Source: Polyangium sp. (in: bacteria) (GTDB taxonomy: Bacteria > Myxococcota_A > Polyangia > Palsa-1104). From it: 10,588 bases of DNA. The translations under genes were made by a program, and so were the position numbers. The stretch is from contig JANWLJ010000219.1 in NCBI GenBank assembly GCA_025450955.1, forward strand, positions 1-10,588, read 5' to 3'. This document shows positions 1 through 10,039 of this stretch, piece after piece. Below the pieces are notes generated by a model. The model was not told the origin of the DNA, did not search any database, and was given only the letters and a program-made list of their open reading frames with translations. The first letter of the stretch is position 1. Each line of letters opens with the position of its first letter.

Positions 1-1471
1 GGGCGGTCATCGGCGCGACCACGTCGGCAAAGTTGAAGTCGTAGTCCTCGGGCGCGAGGAAGACGTCCTTGAGGCGATATTGCTCGATCGCGATCGCCGA
101 CGAGAGCGACGGATCGCCCTCTAGCCTCGACGCCGCCGCGTTGGGATCGACCACCGAGCCACTGTCGTGAATGATGCTGACCGAGAATTCGTGATCGCCG
201 GTGACGACGAAGTCGGCCTTCACCGAATCGAGGTTCACCACCTGGCCCGCGTTCAGGGTCGCCGGTGCGCCCGCGACCGCCGGATCGTAGGTGAGCTTGG
301 TCCCGTCGACGTTGCCGACGAAGCGAATGGTCGCGGGAGCCACGCCGCCTCTTGGCCCGGTAGGCATGGTGACCGCGTAGTGCTCGCCCCAGGTCTCGAC
401 GGGCATCACGGTCTCTTCGATGTGATCGCACGCGGACGACGGATTGGCGATGCAGGGCACGCCGCCGATCACCTGCACCGGCTTGTCGGCCTGCACCTGC
501 GAGCCCGACAGATCCGATGCAGCGGCGCCGCCGCCGACGACCTGCACGACATCGCCCGCGTTCATGGTGAACGTGGTCGTGCCTCCGGCGGCGGTCGCGG
601 TCACGCCGGTGCCCGCGACGATCTGCCCCGTCGAGGAGACCTTCACCTTCACCGTGGTGCTCGCCTGCGTCGCGGTGATCGAGAAGTAGCCCGGCATGCC
701 CGGGCTCGCGGGAATGATCGGCGGGAAGCCGGGGAAGCCGTCGACGCCGTGCTCGGTCACCACGCGGTAATTGCCAGTCATCGCCGTCGACGGCAAGAGC
801 AGCGACGCATCATTGGAGTACGAGAAGCACGGCGGATCGGTTCCCTTGCCGTCGCCGGGGCACTTCGACCAGTCCTTGCCCGCGGGTCCGCCTTTGGGCG
901 CGTACTCGAGCGCGCTGAACTGATAGGCGAGCACCGGGAGCGTCGAGACGAGGTGGTAGGCGCCCGCGGTCTTGAGCGTCGACGCGCTCAAGGGAGTCGG
1001 TGAGGCGCCGGTGTTGTCGGCGTCGGCGCCCTTGAGCTCGGGCACCCACGGCAAATAGAGGGTCACGAGCTGGCCCGGCGGCACCATGGTCGTTTGGTTG
1101 GTGCTGAGCGGACCGGTGACGGTCACGCTCGCCGGCATGTCGCCCGGGTTCGACACCACCACCGCGAAGTCGAAGATGCTCCACACCACGTTCGCGGTCA
1201 CCGTCGGCCAGTAGTCGCAGCCGATGTACGATTTGTTCATCGCGGCTTCGTCGCAGGTCTTGGGATCCTGGACGATGAAGGAGCCGTCGGGCGGGGAGTA
1301 GAAGCCGTCGCCGGGGGGGACGTAGCCGTCGTCGGGGGCGCTGGCGTCGTCGAAGGTCAGCCCGCCGTCACCATGGCCGTGGCCGTGGCCGGTGCGGCCG
1401 TCGTTCGAGGTGCCGCAGGCCGCGAATGGGAGCAGAAAGAAAAGACACGCCCAATGCAATTTAATGGACAT
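1..1471 (-). CDS. IgGFc-binding-family surface lipoprotein (3' end cut by window edge)
   Basis: About 490 codons are visible, reading from the ATG at 1471 off the left edge of the window. The start is supported by GAGGAGG seven bases upstream. The N-terminus (MSIKLHWACLFFLLPFAAC) is a lipoprotein signal peptide with the candidate lipid-attachment Cys at residue 19; the -3 residue is Phe, so the lipobox is imperfect. A His-Gly run (residues 28-34) and an Asp/Pro/Gly-rich linker follow. From about residue 70 the protein matches what I know of the IgGFc-binding N-terminal domain family, common as paralogues in myxobacteria: YIGCDYW, VVWSIFDFAVVVSN, LPWVPELKG, AYHLVSTLPVLAYQFS, then MTGNYRVVT and EETVMPVETWG. 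It should be an outer-surface or periplasmic protein; its ligand is unknown and the family name does not imply antibody binding here. It lies 86 bp downstream of the kinase gene on the same strand and may have its own promoter. Confidence 0.85.
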   Translation of the reverse strand, partial: MSIKLHWACLFFLLPFAACGTSNDGRTGHGHGHGDGGLTFDDASAPDDGYVPPGDGFYSPPDGSFIVQDPKTCDEAAMNKSYIGCDYWPTVTANVVWSIFDFAVVVSNPGDMPASVTVTGPLSTNQTTMVPPGQLVTLYLPWVPELKGADADNTGASPTPLSASTLKTAGAYHLVSTLPVLAYQFSALEYAPKGGPAGKDWSKCPGDGKGTDPPCFSYSNDASLLLPSTAMTGNYRVVTEHGVDGFPGFPPIIPASPGMPGYFSITATQASTTVKVKVSSTGQIVAGTGVTATAAGGTTTFTMNAGDVVQVVGGGAAASDLSGSQVQADKPVQVIGGVPCIANPSSACDHIEETVMPVETWGEHYAVTMPTGPRGGVAPATIRFVGNVDGTKLTYDPAVAGAPATLNAGQVVNLDSVKADFVVTGDHEFSVSIIHDSGSVVDPNAAASRLEGDPSLSSAIAIEQYRLKDVFLAPEDYDFNFADVVAPMTA

Positions 1472-1527
1472 CGAACCGCCTCCTCGACAAGCGGGCGCAG
1501 CATACGCAACGCGCGAGGAGTTCGCGA

Positions 1528-1545
1528 TGTAGGCCTGCGCCTACA
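1528..1545. promoter_or_regulatory. Perfect 7-bp-arm palindrome upstream of the lipoprotein gene
   Basis: TGTAGGC-CTGC-GCCTACA is a perfect inverted repeat with a 4-base centre in the 86-bp gap between the kinase stop codon (1558) and the lipoprotein start (1471). On the minus strand it lies 57-74 bases before the lipoprotein ATG. No T-run follows it on either strand, so it is not a standard intrinsic terminator. It could be an operator or a weak transcript-end hairpin. I found no convincing -35/-10 pair in this gap. Confidence 0.4.
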
Positions 1546-1557
1546 AAACCTTACCGT

Positions 1558-3552
<1,995 letters not shown>

Positions 3553-3661
3553 GGATCATCGTTCCGGGCATCCTCCTCGGCGCCATCTGGTCGGAGCTCC
3601 TCGCCCGGCTCCGCTCGCTTTGCCGATGGCAGGCAGTGTAGCCGAAGAAGTCGGCGCGCGC

Positions 3662-3690
3662 TTGATCCCGCGTCGGGGATCGCATAGCTT
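3662..3690 (+). promoter_or_regulatory. Candidate sigma70-type promoter for the 3698 gene
   Basis: TTGATC (3662-3667), a 17-bp spacer, then TAGCTT (3685-3690). The spacing is ideal, the -35 matches four of six bases, and the -10 keeps the TAnnnT frame. Transcription would begin at about 3697, next to the GTG at 3698, implying a leaderless mRNA, which fits the absence of a ribosome site. The -10 match is weak. Confidence 0.4.
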
Positions 3691-3697
3691 GAGACGC

Positions 3698-4294
3698 GTG
3701 AGCGACCGGGATCGCGAGCGGCCCAAGAAGTCGTGGCGGGAGATCGACGCGCAGCGCGACGGCACCCGCCGCTCGTCGCCGCGCCCGGAAGATTCGCGCT
3801 CCACCGCGTCCGCCGATCGCGCCTCCAAGCAGTATCGCGCCGAGCTCGACGCGCTGTTCGCCAAGGGCGAGGTGGGCAAGCTCGCCGAGAAGCTGGCGCA
3901 GCCGGTCAGGCAGCCGCCGGGGCTGGTCGATGCGCCGCGGCCGAAGGGCGCGCCCGAGCCGCAGGCGGCCGAGCCGGAGAAGCCGGTCGACGATCCGCGC
4001 GCGGTCTTGCGCAAGAAGATCCTGACCGCGCTCGGCCGTGACGAAATCTCGCGCGCGGTCGATCGCTACGTCAAGGCGCACGGACTGCCGCGCGACTTCG
4101 AGGTGCTCGAGCAGGCGCTCGAGCACGTCAAAGAGGATCGCGTCACCGAGGCGCTACAGACGCTCGAATCGATGCTGGCGCGCGAGAAGCCCAAGCGCTC
4201 GCGCACGCTCGCGGGCAAGCTGCGCCTCCTCGAAGAGACCGCCGGCGACGCCGAGCTGCGCGCCTTCGCCGCCCGCGTCCGCGCGATGTTGTAA
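3698..4294 (+). CDS. Small charged helical protein of unknown function
   Basis: A 198-residue protein if it starts at the GTG at 3698. I chose this start because the frame is open to 3527, but that part overlaps the kinase start region and reads as unlikely sequence, whereas (M)SDRDRERPKKSWREID looks like a real N-terminus; I have a general memory of a similar SWREID-type opening in deltaproteobacterial hypothetical proteins. After a disordered Arg/Ser-rich stretch come a helical segment (YRAELDALFAKGEVGKLAEK), a Pro/Glu linker, and a C-terminal helical domain (about 105-198) with VLRKKILTALGRDEISRAVD, FEVLEQALEHVKED and VTEALQTLESMLAREK. There is no signal peptide, membrane segment or catalytic motif, so it is probably cytoplasmic. 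I cannot assign a function. It sits between the Ser/Thr kinase and the FHA activator, and its Ser/Thr-rich N-terminus could be a kinase target, but that is only inference. Confidence 0.75.
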   Translation: MSDRDRERPKKSWREIDAQRDGTRRSSPRPEDSRSTASADRASKQYRAELDALFAKGEVGKLAEKLAQPVRQPPGLVDAPRPKGAPEPQAAEPEKPVDDPRAVLRKKILTALGRDEISRAVDRYVKAHGLPRDFEVLEQALEHVKEDRVTEALQTLESMLAREKPKRSRTLAGKLRLLEETAGDAELRAFAARVRAML

Positions 4295-4322
4295 GCAGCG
4301 CGGTCCCTCCCAGCTGTCGTAG

Positions 4323-4343
4323 GGCGGGGCCTTGCGCCCCGCC
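4323..4343. terminator. GC-rich hairpin between convergent genes (terminator or REP-like element)
   Basis: GGCGGGGC-CTTGC-GCCCCGCC is a perfect 8-bp stem with a 5-base loop in the 54-bp gap between the stop of the 3698 gene (4294) and the stop of the FHA activator (4349). Its position between two convergent genes suits bidirectional termination. Neither side carries a real T-run, so it is not a classic intrinsic terminator. It also resembles the short GTAGGGCGGG-type palindromes that are dispersed in many GC-rich genomes. Confidence 0.5.
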
Positions 4344-4348
4344 GATCT

Positions 4349-5653
<1,305 letters not shown>

Positions 5654-5665
5654 GAGCTCGCCAGA

Positions 5666-5694
5666 ATCCTAGCGGTCCGGCCTGCGTCGGTCAA
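5666..5694 (-). promoter_or_regulatory. Sigma70-type promoter of the FHA activator gene
   Basis: Read on the minus strand: TTGACC (5694-5689), a 17-bp spacer, then TAGGAT (5671-5666). The -35 matches five of six consensus bases and the -10 four of six, at ideal spacing. The expected transcription start, about 5659, is only some six bases before the ATG at 5653, so the mRNA would be nearly leaderless. Confidence 0.6.
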
Positions 5695-5764
5695 ACGCCT
5701 ACAGCGGTTTTCGCTTTTCGGAGCCGACTCGTTCCTGCTCTCCGGATTTCGGAGGGTTGACGAG

Positions 5765-5790
5765 CACCGCGCCCGCCCGATGGCGCGGTG
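5765..5790. promoter_or_regulatory. Perfect 9-bp-arm dyad, candidate activator binding site
   Basis: CACCGCGCC, an 8-base spacer, then GGCGCGGTG: a perfect inverted repeat in the divergent intergenic region. It ends 43 bases upstream of the -24 element of the peptidase promoter candidate and about 112 bases before the activator start. Fis-type activator domains bind such dyads as upstream activating sequences. This one sits closer to the promoter than many. A smaller dyad (CTCCG-GATTT-CGGAG, 5740-5754) lies just beyond it. Confidence 0.5.
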
Positions 5791-5833
5791 GTTCTCCTTG
5801 TGACCTTGGGCAGTTGGCGGCCGATCGAGCGAG

Positions 5834-5850
5834 TTGGTATCGGGGTTGCT
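5834..5850 (+). promoter_or_regulatory. Candidate sigma54 (-24/-12) promoter of the M15-type peptidase gene
   Basis: TTGGTAT with GG at 5836-5837 and TTGCT with GC at 5848-5849, with exactly ten bases between GG and GC. Against the consensus TGGCAC-N5-TTGCW, the -12 half is perfect, and the -24 half keeps TGG and the A but differs at two positions. Transcription would start near 5861, leaving a leader of about 21 bases that contains the GGAG ribosome site at 5872-5875. A sigma54 activator is encoded divergently next door. Confidence 0.55.
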
Positions 5851-5881
5851 CTATCGAGAGGCGACACCCACGGAGACCGCC

Positions 5882-6589
5882 ATGATACCGCTCCTCACCA
5901 TAGCTCTCACGCTCCTGTCCGGCGCCGCCGACTTCGCTCGGGTGTTTGTCGCGCCCGAAGAGGCGCCGGCCGAGATCACCTTCTATTTTCAGAACCGCCA
6001 TCAGGAGGAGAGCTTTCAGCTCCTCGATGACAACGGCGCGGTGCGGCCGGAGGTGGAAAAGCCGTTCTCCTATTTCGTGCGCTGCTGGCGCACCAACCGG
6101 GTCAAGCGGATGCACCCGCGCACGCTCGAGGTCATCGCCGCGATCTCGAAGCACTTCGGCGACGCGCGCATCGAGGTGATCTCCGGCTTCCGCGCCCGGC
6201 CCTACGGCGCGCCGCACTCCAAACACTTCATCGGCCGCGCGATGGACATTCACGTCGACGGGGTGCCGGAGAAGGTGGTGGCGGCGTGGGTGTGGAAGAA
6301 CTTCCGTGACGTCGGCGTCGGCTACTACCCGAAGCAGGACTTCGTTCACGTCGACACCCGTGACGTCGACGTGCGCTGGGTCGATCTGTCGAAGCATGGC
6401 GAGAGCGCCCGCGCCAAGTACTTCGCCCGCCGCGCCGACGATCCGCTCCCGGTCGATGCGCCGCGGCTCGCCTACGACGCGCCGAAGTCGACCCCCGCGG
6501 TCGCCGCGGTTTCGCCCGAGGCGCCCGCCTCCACCCAGCTCGCGCTCGCCACCATCGAATCGATCCTCGTCGAGCCGCAGGTTCGCTAA
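5882..6589 (+). CDS. Secreted DUF882/M15-like zinc peptidase (probable murein hydrolase)
   Basis: A 235-residue exported protein. The ATG at 5882 has GGAG at 5872-5875 and directly begins a hydrophobic signal sequence (MIPLLTIALTLLSGAADFA). A longer frame from a TTG at 5834 is possible but would cover the sigma54 promoter candidate. The signal lacks the usual N-terminal positive charge. The core (about 60-180) resembles the DUF882/Peptidase_M15_2 and D,D-carboxypeptidase fold: RIEVISGFRA (96-105), HSKHFIGRAMDIHV (112-125), VGVGYYP (144-150) and FVHVDT (154-159), then VRWVD. The expected zinc ligands are H115, D122 and H156. Such enzymes cut peptide crosslinks of peptidoglycan in the periplasm. 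The C-terminal 50 residues are Pro/Ala-rich and probably disordered. It diverges from the FHA activator, its likely regulator, and its stop lies 6 bp from the stop of the convergent Cys-rich gene. Confidence 0.88.
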   Translation: MIPLLTIALTLLSGAADFARVFVAPEEAPAEITFYFQNRHQEESFQLLDDNGAVRPEVEKPFSYFVRCWRTNRVKRMHPRTLEVIAAISKHFGDARIEVISGFRARPYGAPHSKHFIGRAMDIHVDGVPEKVVAAWVWKNFRDVGVGYYPKQDFVHVDTRDVDVRWVDLSKHGESARAKYFARRADDPLPVDAPRLAYDAPKSTPAVAAVSPEAPASTQLALATIESILVEPQVR

Positions 6590-6595
6590 AGCGAG

Positions 6596-7852
6596 CTATC
6601 GCCCGACGCACTCGACCGAGGTGGTCGCGCGCGGCTGGCAGGTGAGCGTGGACGCGCCGGCGCCGTAGGAGCAGTCGAGCGAGGCGCACTGTGACGAGCT
6701 GGTGCAGGGCGAGTGATCGGGAAGCAGCGAGCGGCAGATCTCCGACGACGAATCGCAGTACAGGCCGGTGTCGCACGGAGTCACCTGGCAGCTCTCGCCG
6801 ACCGAGGCCGGCTGATCGCAGGTCTCCGAGCGGTTGAAGTTGCAGAAGTAGGGCTTCTTGCACTGGCCGTTCGAGCTCGCGCAGCTCTGACCGAAGTCGG
6901 GCAGCGCGCGGCAGGTGTACTGGGTGGTGTCGCAGTAGAGGTTCGCGCCGCACGGATAGTTGGTGCAGCTGTCGCCGAGGCTGCCGGGGGCGCGGCAGAC
7001 GCCGGAGGTGCCGCCGCCCGAGGTGTCGCAGACCAGGCCGAGCGTCGGATCGGGATCGCACGAGGAGCCGACGCCGGGCGGCGGCGGCGACAGGCACGGC
7101 TCGCCGGCGGCCGGAAGCTGCGCGCAGGTGTTCGAGCTCGGATCGCAGTAGACGTTGCCGAGTTGGTTGTCGCACTCGACGAGGAGCGGCAGCGTCGGGT
7201 TCTGGCCGTTTGCGTCGGTGGTGTAGGCGCACGCCTCGCCGAGCTTGGCGCGCAGGTGGCAGTGAAAGTCGCCCTTGCCGCAGTAGAGCTGCTTCACTTT
7301 CGGATCGCAGTCGGCGTCGCTGTTGCAAATATCGCCGTCCTCTTGGAACGGCACGCAGACGCCGCGGCCGACCGCGTCTTGATCGGCGACGCAGTGAGCG
7401 CCGCTTACGCACTCGTTCGAGTAGACGCACTCCTTACCGACCGGCGTGGTGCCGACGAAGACATCGGCGCAGGCGTCCATCGCCATCGGATCCATCGAGG
7501 GCGCGGGCGTGCCCGGCGTCGGGTTGCACGCCTGGTTGGTCATCTGTTCGAGGCAGGCGGCGGCGCGCTCGTGATCGACGCGCAGGCGTCCCTCTTTGAC
7601 CGCGAGGCGGCTCAGGAAGAGCTCGTTCTCGAGAGCGAGCGCCTGGTAGGGAACGCAGTCTTCCATGGTGGTGTAGCGATGACCGTCCTTCATCGCGATC
7701 TCGGGATCGGTGCAGCAGCGAAATTCCCAGTCGCACGTCTGCTGCGCCAGGTTGTCGATGAACGAATCGACCTGCGCGGGATCGGGGCTGCCGCAGCCGG
7801 CGACGCCGACGATGGTGCTGAGCGCGAAGACGACGATCGGGATCCGTTTCAT
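6596..7852 (-). CDS. Cys-rich repeat lipoprotein
   Basis: A 418-residue lipoprotein: signal peptide MKRIPIVVFALSTIVGVAGC with a good lipobox (VAGC, lipidated Cys20). The ATG has GAGAGG seven bases upstream. A N-terminal helical segment with its own cysteines (QQTCDWEFRCC) reaches about residue 130, then roughly eight Cys-rich units follow, typically G-x-x-C ... C ... LYCD-x5-C-R-x-LP (for example GESCQVTPC, LYCDSSSEIC). By my count the protein holds about 40 cysteines besides Cys20. The pattern resembles the EGF/Dickkopf-like Cys-rich proteins that are numerous in myxobacteria. It is probably anchored outside the cytoplasmic membrane and stabilised by disulfides; its binding partner is unknown. 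It follows the YciB-like gene by 57 bp on the same strand and may be the last gene of the MBL-LMF-YciB run, or may have its own promoter in that gap. Confidence 0.88.
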   Translation of the reverse strand: MKRIPIVVFALSTIVGVAGCGSPDPAQVDSFIDNLAQQTCDWEFRCCTDPEIAMKDGHRYTTMEDCVPYQALALENELFLSRLAVKEGRLRVDHERAAACLEQMTNQACNPTPGTPAPSMDPMAMDACADVFVGTTPVGKECVYSNECVSGAHCVADQDAVGRGVCVPFQEDGDICNSDADCDPKVKQLYCGKGDFHCHLRAKLGEACAYTTDANGQNPTLPLLVECDNQLGNVYCDPSSNTCAQLPAAGEPCLSPPPPGVGSSCDPDPTLGLVCDTSGGGTSGVCRAPGSLGDSCTNYPCGANLYCDTTQYTCRALPDFGQSCASSNGQCKKPYFCNFNRSETCDQPASVGESCQVTPCDTGLYCDSSSEICRSLLPDHSPCTSSSQCASLDCSYGAGASTLTCQPRATTSVECVGR

Positions 7853-7865
7853 GTCGGTGCCTCTC

Positions 7866-7885
7866 TCGGTGTACGCCGATGTACG
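7866..7885. promoter_or_regulatory. Two-copy 10-bp direct repeat before the Cys-rich lipoprotein gene
   Basis: TCGGTGTACG followed at once by CCGATGTACG, eight of ten positions alike, so the shared core repeats once per helical turn. It is in the 57-bp gap 14-33 bases upstream of the lipoprotein ATG and overlaps no clear promoter element. It could be a regulator site or chance. Confidence 0.2.
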
Positions 7886-7909
7886 GAGGCAGCGGAACGA
7901 TCTTCCGGG

Positions 7910-8539
7910 TCAGCTCGCGCGCGTCGTGTCTTTCATCGCGCGAAGGCGGCACAGGCGCGCGTAGATCGCGCCGGCGGCGATCACCACGCCGTAGGCGGCG
8001 TTGCCCAGGGTCGCGCGCCAGAACATCGCCTGGTCAACGGTGAGGTGATAGGCCATCCAGACGAAGCCGAGGGCGCGCAAGAGAAAGAACACGCCCCAGA
8101 CGAGCGTCAATCGAAAGAGCATTTGGCGCTGCCAGGCGGCGAGCGATCGGCCGCTATAGCGCTCGGCCAGCTTCGCGAAGACGCCGCGATCGAGCGCGAG
8201 GCTGCCGAGGAGAAAGAGGCCGCACGCGGTGTTTCCGAGCGCGGGCTCGAGCTTGACGAAGAAGCCGGTTTGATAACGGAGGTCGAGCCCGCCGAAGATC
8301 AGCACCGAAGCGGCCATGAACGCGGTGAGCGACGAGACGCGTCGCTCCTTGACCACCTGCCAGGCGACCAGGACCGCGCCGACGGCGATGCCCGAGATGA
8401 TCGCGGCGAGGAGCCCCCAAAGGTGCTCGCAGGCGTAAAAGACGATGAGCGGGCCGAAGCCTTCGAAGATCCCGCCGATGATCTTCATGCGCGACGGGCG
8501 CGCGGGAGCTGGTAAAGGCTGTGGCTCGACGGCCGGCAT
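7910..8539 (-). CDS. Polytopic membrane protein, YciB/VC0807-like
   Basis: A 209-residue inner-membrane protein with about five or six hydrophobic helices, e.g. GPLIVFYACEHLWGLLAAII, LTAFMAASVLIFGGL and LTLVWGVFFLLRALGFVWMA. The pairing of FFVKLEPAL after FGGLDLRY with VWGVFFLLRA resembles YciB (old name IspZ, septation protein A) and the related VC0807 family; I recall the general pattern but cannot align it here. YciB-type proteins are linked to cell envelope synthesis; a precise role is not established. Start choice: the ATG at 8539 gives a Pro-rich extension before MKIIGG. The ATG at 8488 (Met18) would begin right at the first helix. Neither has a clear ribosome site. The gene begins 14 bases after the LMF stop, so it is probably co-transcribed and translationally coupled. 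Confidence 0.8.
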   Translation of the reverse strand: MPAVEPQPLPAPARPSRMKIIGGIFEGFGPLIVFYACEHLWGLLAAIISGIAVGAVLVAWQVVKERRVSSLTAFMAASVLIFGGLDLRYQTGFFVKLEPALGNTACGLFLLGSLALDRGVFAKLAERYSGRSLAAWQRQMLFRLTLVWGVFFLLRALGFVWMAYHLTVDQAMFWRATLGNAAYGVVIAAGAIYARLCRLRAMKDTTRAS

Positions 8540-8553
8540 GGGGTCGATCTATA

Positions 8554-10038
8554 TCAGCCCTGGCAATTCATCGGGCGGCTCTCGTCCTTGCGGGTGCGGA
8601 GCCACCAGGCGCCGGTTGCGCGATGCTCGGCCAAGGTGGCGAAGCGATATTCCCAGAAGATCAGGCGCACCGATTTCGGGTGCGGATCGAGCGGGCGGGC
8701 GAAGAAGCCGGCGACCGCCTGGGGATCGCTGCACACCCGATCGAGGAGGTTCACGATATAGGTGGGCGTCGAGCGCTCATAGCCAAGGCCGTAGAACCAG
8801 AGCTGGAAATCGAGCCGCGGCTGGTGGGGAGCCACGAAGTCGGGGCGGCGATCGAGCGCGCCCGGTTTGTGGCGAAGCTCGCGCTCGGTCCAGCGCGCGC
8901 CGTCGAAGGTCTCGACCTCGGGCTCGATCCGCTCGCGGGTGATCGCGGCGAACAGGTGATAGGTGCCGACCAGGCGGAAGGGTTGATAGAGCTCGCGCGC
9001 GGGCTCGATCGCGGCGGAGAGCGAATCGGAGCCGGCGAAGGCCCACAGCCCGTCGGCGAGCGAGATCGCGGCGAACAGGGTGAGCGCGAAGATCTCGAGC
9101 GATCGCCGTGCGCGGAGGGCGCGCGGGGAGAGCGCGACCGAGGATGGCGCAAGCGGCGCGGGCTCGAGGTGCAACCTCCGGCGCAGCCACGCGGCGGCGC
9201 GAACGAGATCGCGATCTTCGAGGAGAAAGACACCGAGCGCGACCGCGAGATAGCAGAAGAAGCCGTAGTTGGCGGTGGCGGCGTTGACGACTTGAAAGCC
9301 GGTGAGGAGCGCGAGGGTGGCGAGGCGCACCCGGCGCGGGCCGAAGATTCCAAACGGCACCAAAAGCTCGAGCGCGAGCGTCGCCCAGCTCTCGAAGTGA
9401 TGCCACCACACGGGCAGCGCGTGGGCGTAGAGCGCGACCCAGGTCGGAAGCGGCGCGGTCTGATAGTAGAAGGTCATCGCGCTGCCGTCCTGCCAGTCGT
9501 GAAGCGGCGACTGCCACTTGGCGATCCCCGACTCGAAATAGAGCTTGAAGAGGATCAGCCGAAACAAAAGATGGATCGCGAACGAGCGACGGCCGCGCGG
9601 CAGGAGCACCGCGAACGCGCCGCACTCGATGAGGAGGTTGTCCCACTGGAAACCCAAAAAGGTGCGGCCGACGGTGGCGTAGCTGAGATAGAGCGCGACC
9701 TGGACGGCGAAGCAGAGCCGCGGGCGCAGGCCGGCAAGCGCGCACAGCGAGAGCGCCACCCCGACCCAGATGAAGGCGACGAGCGCGCGATCGCTCGAGA
9801 GCCACCAGAAGATCGTCGGCATCGCGTGCAGCGGGATCGCCTCCGACGGAGGCAGCGCTTTGGCCTGCGCGAGGAAGTCGGCCCAGGGCAGAAGGCCGCG
9901 CTCCCCGATGAGGCCGCGCACCTGGCTCGCGAGCGAGAGCCAGGCGTCGAGGAACACCAGCGCGAGCAGGCGGTGAAACAGGCGCGCGACCTCGGGGCCG
10001 GAGCCGAAGGTCCATCTGCCTCCGCGCGCGCCCGTCAT
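8554..10038 (-). CDS. Lipase maturation factor (LMF) family membrane protein
   Basis: A 494-residue polytopic membrane protein, near the usual length for the bacterial members. Family signatures: FQWDNLLIE (130-138), FRLILFKLYFESGIAKW (159-175), a TAPLP motif after FYYQ (190-198), ATANYGFFCYLAVALGVFLL, and in the C-terminal soluble half YQPFRLVGTYHLFAAITRER, then HKPGALDRRPDFVAPHQPR with LDFQLWFYGL, and VRLIFWEYRFAT. In animals LMF1 is an ER membrane protein that helps secreted dimeric lipases fold; the role of bacterial homologues is not settled. By analogy it may assist folding or maturation of exported proteins from within the membrane. It starts one base after the MBL-fold stop (TGA-G-ATG), so translation is likely coupled, and the next gene starts 14 bases after its own stop. 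The ATG at 10038 is the first in frame after that stop. Confidence 0.9.
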   Translation of the reverse strand: MTGARGGRWTFGSGPEVARLFHRLLALVFLDAWLSLASQVRGLIGERGLLPWADFLAQAKALPPSEAIPLHAMPTIFWWLSSDRALVAFIWVGVALSLCALAGLRPRLCFAVQVALYLSYATVGRTFLGFQWDNLLIECGAFAVLLPRGRRSFAIHLLFRLILFKLYFESGIAKWQSPLHDWQDGSAMTFYYQTAPLPTWVALYAHALPVWWHHFESWATLALELLVPFGIFGPRRVRLATLALLTGFQVVNAATANYGFFCYLAVALGVFLLEDRDLVRAAAWLRRRLHLEPAPLAPSSVALSPRALRARRSLEIFALTLFAAISLADGLWAFAGSDSLSAAIEPARELYQPFRLVGTYHLFAAITRERIEPEVETFDGARWTERELRHKPGALDRRPDFVAPHQPRLDFQLWFYGLGYERSTPTYIVNLLDRVCSDPQAVAGFFARPLDPHPKSVRLIFWEYRFATLAEHRATGAWWLRTRKDESRPMNCQG

Positions 10039-10039
10039 C

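Noticed and set aside
1370..1390. Tandem GGCCAC/CCGTGG hexamers as a regulatory repeat
   Set aside because: They encode the His-Gly run in the lipoprotein linker and are explained by coding sequence; metal binding is possible, but three His alone do not show it.
3635..3640. TACACT on the minus strand as a -10 box for the kinase gene
   Set aside because: The hexamer is fair, but at 16-18 bp upstream there is nothing like a -35 (AAGCGC at 17 bp), so I did not call a promoter.
6583..6594. TCGCT-AA-AGCGA hairpin over the stop of the M15-type peptidase gene
   Set aside because: Five-bp arms with a two-base loop and no T-run; too small to be a convincing terminator even though it lies between two convergent stops.
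6713..8515. Long plus-strand open frame (about 600 codons) across the Cys-rich and YciB-like genes
   Set aside because: It spans two real minus-strand genes and their intergenic gap, has biased composition, and shows no domain.
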